Position numbers and translations under genes: made by a program. DNA of 64,000 nt, taken from contig CM070877.1 in NCBI GenBank assembly GCA_036365515.1, forward strand, positions 91,078,522 to 91,142,521, read 5' to 3'. Positions 55,620 through 64,000 of the stretch are shown here, one piece after another. Positions within the stretch are counted from its first letter, which is position 1, and each line of letters begins with the position of its first letter. Under the pieces are notes generated by a model. The model worked only from the letters and a program-made list of their open reading frames with translations, did not search any database and had not been told where the DNA came from. This DNA comes from Torymus aiolomorphi (Eukaryota > Arthropoda > Insecta > Hymenoptera > Torymidae).

Positions 55620-58076
55620 ATGTTTTTTAGAGATATATATGGGATTTATGGGAAGGTGGTAAAAGATTATTGCTCAAAATGGGTAAAAATGGTTTTAAGG
55701 ATTGTAATTTTAAAGGAGCAACTCACTTTTCTTCTAAGGTGTAAAAAATCAAATATTTTTCCTAAACATATTGGAAAAAAATTTGATGATAAGGGTTTTT
55801 ATCGGGATTACAATAAAAGAGTTTCTTATGATCTACGGAAAAATATTTTCTTTTTCAAAAATAAATTACTTAACTTAGAAATTAGAGATTTGAATTTTGA
55901 AATTAATCGTTTGAATAAATATTTATTAGAGCTTGAATGATATTTATATAATAAAATAGAACAGAATGATTTGCAAGAATTTTTTCGTGGTCAAAAGAGG
56001 CACTTTGAAAAAGTAAAATATAACCATAGGAGTAAATTAAAAAGAAAATTTGAATATTTAAAGCATAGAAAACACTCTCAGGTCAATCAAACTAACAATG
56101 TTAATAAGGATTGGTTTAGAAATTTAACTGACAAAGTAATACCAGAAGAAGTGGTAAATATCATGTCAAAGGGTGCTAAATTTGGAATATCATATTCAAG
56201 TAAATCTCTTCCGATCAAGAATATCATCGCTGAGGTAGAAAGTAGTATGAGTAGTTTTAATCTGGAGTTTAAAAAAGAATGTAGGCGTTCTTTAGTTAAA
56301 GTTGTTGATAATTTTAAAAGAGAACATAGATTTGATAATTATTTGAATAGTAATTTATTCCATGAATTAAAAATAACGAAGAAATTCTTGAGAGAGAATT
56401 CGAATATGATCTTCCAAAAAGCAGATAAAGGAAATGTAACTGTAGTTTCGGATAAAAGGGATTATATTAATAAAATTCAACTTATGTTGGAGGATGATAC
56501 CACTTATGTGAAAATTAGGAATCCACATATCAATAGACTACAAGATAAATTGAAAGAATTATTGATGCATTGGAAAACAAAAGCTTATATTAAAGATAGT
56601 ATGTTTAAATATTTAAAATGTGAAAATGGCACTGTAGCTAAATGTTATGGGCTTCCTAAGATTCACAAAGAACAGTTGACATATAGAATAATAATATCAT
56701 CGATAAATTTTCCGACGTATAGACTTGCTAGATTTTTGTCTAATATATTGTTCAAGATAGTGGGTAAAACAAATTCATATATTAAAGATAGTTGGAGTTT
56801 TTATGGTATAATGAAAGATATTATTATTCCGAATGATCATAGGATGGTTTCATTGGATGTAGTATCTTTGTTTACAAATATACCTTTAGAGTTGTTGAAT
56901 GATATTATACAAGATAAATGGTCTGAAATTAAAGTACATACTAGTTTAACAAAAGATGAATTTATAAAGGCACTTAATTTGGTTTTTAAAAACACAATTT
57001 TTTCTTTTGATAATAGTCTATATGAACAAAGATATGGTTGTCCAATGGGATCACCTTTGTCACCTGTTATAGCCAATTTAGTAATGGAAAAATTGGAAAG
57101 TATTGCTTTGTCTAAGTTGGTTTTTCAGCCAATTATTTTTAAAAGATATGTTGATGACATTTTTGCAGTTGTACCAGAATGTTTTGTGGATGAAATGGTG
57201 GATGTGTTTAATTCTATCCATGATAGAATTAAATTCACAAAAGAAGTTGAGAAAGATTATCAATTGAGTTTTTTAGATATTAGAGTCATTAGAGGTAATA
57301 ATAATAGAGTGAAATTAGATTGGTATAGAAAACCTACATGGTCAGGTAGATTTTTAAATTTTGATTCTCACCACCAATTCGGAAACAAGACAGGTGCGAT
57401 CAAAGGTGTCATTGACAGAGCGATTAAATTGTCACATAAAGATTTTAGGAAAAAGAATTTAAATTTAGTTAGAGAAACATTTATTAAAAATAGTTATCCC
57501 GTAAAATTTATTGATAAAATGATTGATGAGAGAGTGTGGGAAATTTATAATGGTGGATTGAAGCAGCGGGTAGATAATCAAACAAGGAATAGAAATGGAA
57601 AGAATGCATATTTTAGTTTACCATATGTTAGAGGTTTGTCGGAAAGGATTAGAAGGGTTTTTAGTAAACATAATATTCAAGTTTGCTTTAGAAATGATAA
57701 TAATTTAGAAAGGTTATTTAGTAATTGTAAAGACAAGGATGATAAATGTTTGAAATCGGGAGTTGTTTATAAAATTAATTGTAGGGATTGTAATGGTTGT
57801 TATATTGGTCAAACGGGTAGATATTTGAAAAAGAGAATATATGAACATCAATATAGTTTACGCAGCTCAAGTTGTACATCGGGTTTGAAAGAACATTGTT
57901 TAAATAGTTTGCATTCTTTCGATTTTGGGAGTGTGGATATTTTGGAACAGGGGATTAAGAATAAATATAAGAGGGAAAGCCTTGAAAGTATTCACATTCT
58001 AAGAAATCGGAATAATGTAAATTTAATGATAGAGTCAAGTAAATTAGATAACATTTATCATTCTTTATTAATTTAA
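55620..58076 (+). pseudogene. PLE family A RT/GIY-YIG, plus unit 1 (one nonsense codon)
   Basis: Full-length 818-codon frame from MFFRDIYGIYGKV to the natural stop, broken only by TGA at 55938-55940 where other units have AGA (LELERYL). From 55971 to the end 701 codons are open with every RT and GIY-YIG motif. Private changes include Ser for Pro in ENSNM and Cys for Phe in VCFRND. The frame is otherwise the least shifted of the six. Confidence 0.94.
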
Positions 58077-58150
58077 GTGAGAATGGCAAGTTGGAGAGGT
58101 GAATGTGGAGGGTGGTGGGGTAAGAGAAAAGAAGGGGTATGGGTGCATGG

Positions 58151-58186
58151 TATATAAGGAGGTGTATCGCGGGTTTTATTTCAGTC
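58151..58186 (+). promoter_or_regulatory. TATA box and initiator driving plus unit 2
   Basis: TATATAAG (58151-58158), TCAGTC (58181-58186), +1 A at 58183. Confidence 0.7.
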
Positions 58187-58223
58187 CCTGAGGAGGAGCC
58201 GGAGCAGGCTCGAAACGTCGGAC
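58184..58223 (+). ncRNA. Hammerhead ribozyme, plus unit 2
   Basis: Same sequence as plus unit 1; predicted cleavage after 58219. Confidence 0.85.
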
Positions 58224-58478
58224 AATGTGGTGGTGGTGGGCAGTCAGATCGTCCTTTGCTAACAAAGTTTTTCCAGATTTTAATTAAGTTTTTATTTCAG
58301 ATTCTGCGGGGGTGATTATAAACAAGGGCAATCTGACTGCCATAAATATTAATTATTTTAATTTAATTTGTAAGACTGTAAGACCGATGGAAAAATTCTT
58401 ATCAGTTGATATTAAATTGCAGTCGACATAAGTAATATTTTTAATGATAAAACTAAGGTCTATTAAAGGTGGGGTAAA

Positions 58479-60933
58479 ATGTTTTTTAGAGATATATATG
58501 GGATTTATGGGAAGGTGGTAAAAGATTATTGCTCAAAATGGGTAAAAATGGTTTTAAGGATTGTAATTTTAAAGGAGCAACTCACTTTTCTTCTAAGGTG
58601 TAAAAAATCAAATATTTTTCCTAAACATATTGGAAAAAAATTTGATGATAAGGGTTTTTATCGGGATTACAATAAAAGAGTTTCTTATGATCTACGGAAA
58701 AATATTTTCTTTTTCAAAAATAAATTACTTAACTTAGAAATTAGAGATTTGAATTTTGAAATTAATCGTTTGAATAAATATTTATTAGAGCTTGAAAGAT
58801 ATTTATATAATAAAATAGAACAGAATGATTTGCAAGAATTTTTTCGTGGTCAAAAGAGGCACTTTGAAAAAGTAAAATATAACCATAGGAGTAAATTAAA
58901 AAGAAAATTTGAATATTTAAAGCATAGAAAACACTCTCAGGTCAATCAAACTAACAATGTTAATAAGGATTGGTTTAGAAATTTAACTGACAAAGTAATA
59001 CCAGAAGAAGTGGTAAATATCATGTCAAAGGGTGCTAAATTTGGAATATCATATTCAAGTAAATCTCTTCCGATCAAGAATATCATCGCTGAGGTAGAAA
59101 GTAGTATGAGTAGTTTTAATCTGGAGTTTAAAAAAGAATGTAGGCGTTCTTTAGTTAAAGTTGTTGATAATTTTAAAAGAGAACATAGATTTGATAATTA
59201 TTTGAATAGTAATTTATTCCATGAATTAAAAATAACGAAGAAATTCTTGAGAGAGAATCCGAATATGATCTTCCAAAAAGCAGATAAAGGAAATGTAACT
59301 GTAGTTTCGGATAAAAGGGATTATATTAATAAAATTCAACTTATGTTGGAGGATGATACCACTTATGTGAAAATTAGGAATCCACATATCAATAGACTAC
59401 AAGATAAATTGAAAGAATTATTGATGCATTGGAAAACAAAAGCTTATATTAAAGATAGTATGTTTAAATATTTAAAATGTGAAAATGGCACTGTAGCTAA
59501 ATGTTATGGGCTTCCTAAGATTCACAAAGAACAGTTGACATATAGAATAATAATATCATCGATAAATTTTCCGACGTATAGACTTGCTAGATTTTTGTCT
59601 AATATATTGTTCAAGATAGTGGGTAAAACAAATTCATATATTAAAGATAGTTGGAGTTTTTATGGTATAATGAAAGATATTATTATTCCGAATGATCATA
59701 GGATGGTTTCATTGGATGTAGTATCTTTGTTTACAAATATACCTTTAGAGTTGTTGAATGATATTATACAAGATAAATGGTCTGAAATTAAAGTACATAC
59801 TAGTTTAACAAAAGATGAATTTATAAAGGCACTTAATTTGGTTTTTAAAAACACAATTTTTTCTTTTGATAATAGTCTATATGAACAAAGATATGGTTGT
59901 CCAATGGGATCACCTTTGTCACCTGTTATAGCCAATTTAGTAATGGAAAAATTGGAAAGTATTGCTTTGTCTAAGTTGGTTTTTCAGCCAATTATTTTTA
60001 AAAGATATGTTGATGACATTTTTGCAGTTGTACCAGAATGTTTTGTGGATGAAATGGTGGATGTGTTTAATTCTATCCATGATAGAATTAAATTCACAAA
60101 AGAAGTTGAGAAAGATTATCAATTGAGTTTTTAGATATTAGAGTCATTAGAGGTAATAATAATAGAGTGAAATTAGATTGGTATAGAAAACCTACATGGT
60201 CAGGTAGATTTTTAAATTTTGATTCTCACCACCAATTCGGAAACAAGACAGGTGCGATCAAAGGTGTCATTGACAGAGCGATTAAATTGTCACATAAAGA
60301 TTTTAGGAAAAAGAATTTAAATTTAGTTAGAGAAACATTTATTAAAAATAGTTATCCCGTAAAATTTATTGATAAAATGATTGATGAGAGAGTGTGGGAA
60401 ATTTATAATAGTGGATTGAAGCAGCGGGTAGATAATCAAACAAGGAATAGAAATGGAAAGAATGCATATTTTAGTTTACCATATGTTAGAGGTTTGTCGG
60501 AAAGGATTAGAAGGGTTTTTAGTAAACATAATATTCAAGTTTTCTTTAGAAATGATAATAATTTAGAAAGGTTATTTAGTAATTGTAAAGACAAGGATGA
60601 TAAATGTTTGAAATCGGGAGTTGTTTATAAAATTAATTGTAGGGATTGTAATGGTTGTTATATTGGTCAAACGGGTAGATATTTGAAAAAGAGAATATAT
60701 GAACATCAATATAGTTTACGCAGCTCAAGTTGTACATCGGGTTTGAAAGAACATTGTTTAAATAGTTTGCATTCTTTCGATTTTGGGAGTGTGGATATTT
60801 TGGAACAGGGGATTAAGAATAAATATAAGAGGAAAGCCTTGAAAGTATTCACATTCTAAGAAATCGGAATAATGTAAATTTAATGATAGAGTCAAGTAAA
60901 TTAGATAACATTTATCATTCTTTATTAATTTAA
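58479..60933 (+). pseudogene. PLE family A RT/GIY-YIG, plus unit 2 (two frameshifts)
   Basis: 551 codons are open from MFFRDIYGIYGKV through YVDD to DYQLSF, then a T-run is one short at 60128-60132. The frame continues from about 60140 with the GIY-YIG region until a G is missing at about 60830 (AGAGGAAAGCC against AGAGGGAAAGCC). Gly in NGGLK is Ser here. The T-run change is the same as in minus unit 1; the G-run change is shared with plus unit 3. Confidence 0.94.
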
Positions 60934-61008
60934 GTGAGAATGGCAAGTTGGAGAGGTGAATGTGGAGGGTGGTGGGGTAAGAGAAAAGAAGGGGGTATGG
61001 GTGCATGG

Positions 61009-61044
61009 TATATAAGGAGGTGTATCGCGGGTTTTATTTCAGTC
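61009..61044 (+). promoter_or_regulatory. TATA box and initiator driving plus unit 3
   Basis: TATATAAG (61009-61016), TCAGTC (61039-61044), +1 A at 61041. Confidence 0.7.
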
Positions 61045-61081
61045 CCTGAGGAGGAGCCGGAGCAGGCTCGAAACGTCGGAC
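61042..61081 (+). ncRNA. Hammerhead ribozyme, plus unit 3
   Basis: Same sequence as plus unit 1; predicted cleavage after 61077. Confidence 0.85.
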
Positions 61082-61336
61082 AATGTGGTGGTGGTGGGCA
61101 GTCAGATCGTCCTTTGCTAACAAAGTTTTTCCAGATTTTAATTAAGTTTTTATTTCAGATTCTGCGGGGGTGATTATAAACAAGGGCAATCTGACTGCCA
61201 TAAATATTAATTATTTTAATTTAATTTGTAAGACTGTAAGACCGATGGAAAAATTCTTATCAGTTGATATTAAATTGCAGTCGACATAAGTAATATTTTT
61301 AATGATAAAACTAAGGTCTATTAAAGGTGGGGTAAA

Positions 61337-63791
61337 ATGTTTTTAGAGATATATATGGGATTTATGGGAAGGTGGTAAAAGATTATTGCTCAAAATGGGT
61401 AAAAATGGTTTTAAGGATTGTAATTTTAAAGGAGCAACTCACTTTTCTTCTAAGGTGTAAAAAATCAAATATTTTTCCTAAACATATTGGAAAAAAATTT
61501 GATGATAAGGGTTTTTATCGGGATTACAATAAAAGAGTTTCTTATGATCTACGGAAAAATATTTTCTTTTTCAAAAATAAATTACTTAACTTAGAAATTA
61601 GAGATTTGAATTTTGAAATTAATCGTTTGAATAAATATTTATTAGAGCTTGAAAGATATTTATATAATAAAATAGAACAGAATGATTTGCAAGAATTTTT
61701 TCGTGGTCAAAAGAGGCACTTTGAAAAAGTAAAATATAACCATAGGAGTAAATTAAAAAGAAAATTTGAATATTTAAAGCATAGAAAACACTCTCAGGTC
61801 AATCAAACTAACAATGTTAATAAGGATTGGTTTAGAAATTTAACTGACAAAGTAATACCAGAAGAAGTGGTAAATATCATGTCAAAGGGTGCTAAATTTG
61901 GAATATCATATTCAAGTAAATCTCTTCCGATCAAGAATATCATCGCTGAGGTAGAAAGTAGTATGAGTAGTTTTAATCTGGAGTTTAAAAAAGAATGTAG
62001 GCGTTCTTTAGTTAAAGTTGTTGATAATTTTAAAAGAGAACATAGATTTGATAATTATTTGAATAGTAATTTATTCCATGAATTAAAAATAACGAAGAAA
62101 TTCTTGAGAGAGAATCCGAATATGATCTTCCAAAAAGCAGATAAAGGAAATGTAACTGTAGTTTCGGATAAAAGGGATTATATTAATAAAATTCAACTTA
62201 TGTTGGAGGATGATACCACTTATGTGAAAATTAGGAATCCACATATCAATAGACTACAAGATAAATTGAAAGAATTATTGATGCATTGGAAAACAAAAGC
62301 TTATATTAAAGATAGTATGTTTAAATATTTAAAATGTGAAAATGGCACTGTAGCTAAATGTTATGGGCTTCCTAAGATTCACAAAGAACAGTTGACATAT
62401 AGAATAATAATATCATCGATAAATTTTCCGACGTATAGACTTGCTAGATTTTTGTCTAATATATTGTTCAAGATAGTGGGTAAAACAAATTCATATATTA
62501 AAGATAGTTGGAGTTTTTATGGTATAATGAAAGATATTATTATTCCGAATGATCATAGGATGGTTTCATTGGATGTAGTATCTTTGTTTACAAATATACC
62601 TTTAGAGTTGTTGAATGATATTATACAAGATAAATGGTCTGAAATTAAAGTACATACTAGTTTAACAAAAGATGAATTTATAAAGGCACTTAATTTGGTT
62701 TTTAAAAACACAATTTTTTCTTTTGATAATAGTCTATATGAACAAAGATATGGTTGTCCAATGGGATCACCTTTGTCACCTGTTATAGCCAATTTAGTAA
62801 TGGAAAAATTGGAAAGTATTGCTTTGTCTAAGTTGGTTTTTCAGCCAATTATTTTTAAAAGATATGTTGATGACATTTTTGCAGTTGTACCAGAATGTTT
62901 TGTGGATGAAATGGTGGATGTGTTTAATTCTATCCATGATAGAATTAAATTCACAAAAGAAGTTGAGAAAGATTATCAATTGAGTTTTTTAGATATTAGA
63001 GTCATTAGAGGTAATAATAATAGAGTGAAATTAGATTGGTATAGAAAACCTACATGGTCAGGTAGATTTTTAAATTTTGATTCTCACCACCAATTCGGAA
63101 ACAAGACAGGTGCGATCAAAGGTGTCATTGACAGAGCGATTAAATTGTCACATAAAGATTTTAGGAAAAAGAATTTAAATTTAGTTAGAGAAACATTTAT
63201 TAAAAATAGTTATCCCGTAAAATTTATTGATAAAATGATTGATGAGAGAGTGTGGGAAATTTATAATGGTGGATTGAAGCAGCGGGTAGATAATCAAACA
63301 AGGAATAGAAATGGAAAGAATGCATATTTTAGTTTACCATATGTTAGAGGTTTGTCGGAAAGGATTAGAAGGGTTTTTAGTAAACATAATATTCAAGTTT
63401 TCTTTAGAAATGATAATAATTTAGAAAGGTTATTTAGTAATTGTAAAGACAAGGATGATAAATGTTTGAAATCGGGAGTTGTTTATAAAATTAATTGTAG
63501 GGATTGTAATGGTTGTTATATTGGTCAAACGGGTAGATATTTGAAAAAGAGAATATATGAACATCAATATAGTTTACGCAGCTCAAGTTGTACATCGGGT
63601 TTGAAAGAACATTGTTTAAATAGTTTGCATTCTTTCGATTTTGGGAGTGTGGATATTTTGGAACAGGGGATTAAGAATAAATATAAGAGGAAAGCCTTGA
63701 AAGTATTCACATTCTAAGAAATCGGAATAATGTAAATTTAATGATAGAGTCAAGTAAATTAGATAACATTTATCATTCTTTATTAATTTAA
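61337..63791 (+). pseudogene. PLE family A RT/GIY-YIG, plus unit 3 (near-intact)
   Basis: The ATG at 61337 is followed by a T-run one short, so the open frame starts at MVKDYCSKW (61372) and runs 781 codons to 63717. There a G is missing at about 63688 and the last 25 or so residues are replaced by RKALKVFTF. All catalytic motifs are present (DKGN, LPKIHK, SLDVVSLF, PMGSPLSP, YVDD, YIGQT). Two one-base homopolymer changes separate it from a complete 818-aa gene. Confidence 0.95.
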
Positions 63792-64000
63792 GTGAGAATG
63801 GCAAGTTGGAGAGGTGAATGTGGAGGGTGGTGGGGTAAGAGAAAAGAAGGGGTATGGGTGCATGGTATATAAGGAGGTGTATCGCGGGTTTTATTTCAGT
63901 CACTGAGGAGGAGCCGGAGCAGGCAGGAAACGTCGGACAATGTGGTGCTGGTGGGCAGTCAGATCGTCCTTTGCTAACAAAGTTTTTTCCAGATTTTAAT
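63792..64000 (+). repeat. PLE family A pLTR after plus unit 3, cut by window end
   Basis: Starts GAGAATGGCAAGTTGG as in other units. TATA (63866-63873) and the initiator A (63898) keep the 32-nt spacing. The array probably continues or ends just beyond 64000. Confidence 0.9.
63899..63938 (+). ncRNA. Damaged hammerhead, terminal pLTR
   Basis: GUCA in place of GUCC (stem I) and GGCAG in place of GGCTC (stem II) disrupt both helices, while CUGAGGA and GAAACGUC are kept. Predicted inactive or weak; the other six copies are unaltered. Confidence 0.75.

Larger units (their letters stand above)
58077..58478 (+). repeat. PLE family A pLTR, plus unit 2
   Basis: Complete pLTR of about 400 bp from the ORF stop to the next ATG: GAGAATGGCAAGTTGG, TATA, initiator, hammerhead, TTTATTTCAG, then CTAAGGTCTATTAAAGGTGGGG just before the ATG. 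Confidence 0.92.
60934..61336 (+). repeat. PLE family A pLTR, plus unit 3
   Basis: Complete pLTR like 58077-58478, with one G more in the G-run near 60995. Confidence 0.92.
47934..64000. mobile_element. PLE family A: tandem and inverted array, six units
   Basis: Minus-strand units start at 47934, 50793 and 53649; plus-strand units run from the inverted junction at 55250/55251 with ORFs at 55620, 58479 and 61337. Unit length is 2,857-2,860 bp by the spacing of the hammerhead. Each unit is one pLTR plus one ORF. The third minus unit is cut within the RT domain at the junction. Units look nearly identical by eye; the right edge is outside the window. Confidence 0.95.

Noticed and set aside
49114..62979. 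Antisense frames of 61 and 79 codons repeated in each PLE unit
   Set aside because: Shadows of the RT domain on the opposite strand; no domain of their own.

Overview
This is a transposon-dense piece of an animal nuclear genome, most likely an insect or other arthropod. It carries Copia, mariner DD34D, a DD41D relative, Helitron PIF1 helicase, Polinton-type DNA polymerase B and Penelope-like elements (PLEs). It also has long microsatellites, AT-rich intergenic DNA and arthropod-style TATA plus TCAGTC initiator promoters. I see no host single-copy gene, rRNA, tRNA or CRISPR array. Almost every coding stretch is a mobile-element gene, and most are broken. Identities come from protein motifs read by eye; no database search was run.

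Layout. 1-960: dispersed repeat R1. 1-8.7 kb: a decayed Copia element, split by a 3.7 kb long-TIR DDE transposon (4-bp duplication ACAT), which is itself split by a 154-bp palindromic MITE (8-bp duplication). Its 3' LTR is interrupted by two more palindromic elements. 8.7-10.1 kb: decayed Helitron helicase. 10.7-11.1 kb: GA tract. 12.5-12.8 kb: orphan PLE promoter plus hammerhead ribozyme. 14.65-15.36 kb: large MITE. 16.0-17.7 kb: defective mariner. 17.7-18.5 kb: a satellite of about 138 bp with eleven similar hairpins. 22.2-26.0 kb and 31.35-32.1 kb: rearranged pieces of PLE family B, with a broken Polinton DNA polymerase B (28.2-31.1 kb) and GC-rich tandem repeats between them. 34.5-37.7 kb: DD41D transposon with repeated arms. 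37.7-39.0 kb: full-length mariner lacking its first catalytic Asp. 39-47.9 kb: PLE scraps, R1 copies, G-rich tracts, tandem repeats and fold-backs.

47.9-64.0 kb is the most striking part: PLE family A arranged as three units on the minus strand, then three on the plus strand, about 2.86 kb each and nearly identical. The two arrays meet at an abrupt inverted junction at 55250/55251. Each unit encodes an ~818-aa reverse transcriptase with a C-terminal GIY-YIG endonuclease. The inter-ORF segment (pLTR) has a TATA box, a perfect TCAGTC initiator 32 nt downstream, and a hammerhead ribozyme starting at the next nucleotide. Transcription would therefore start at the 5' edge of the ribozyme, and read-through into the next unit would recreate a cleavage site at the unit boundary. 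Hammerhead cores or decayed derivatives occur in at least four further places, all keeping GAAACGT; the ACGU after GAA is self-complementary and suits dimeric hammerheads.

Most differences among the family A units are one-base changes in homopolymer runs, so some frameshifts may be sequencing errors, and the inverted structure should be verified in raw reads.
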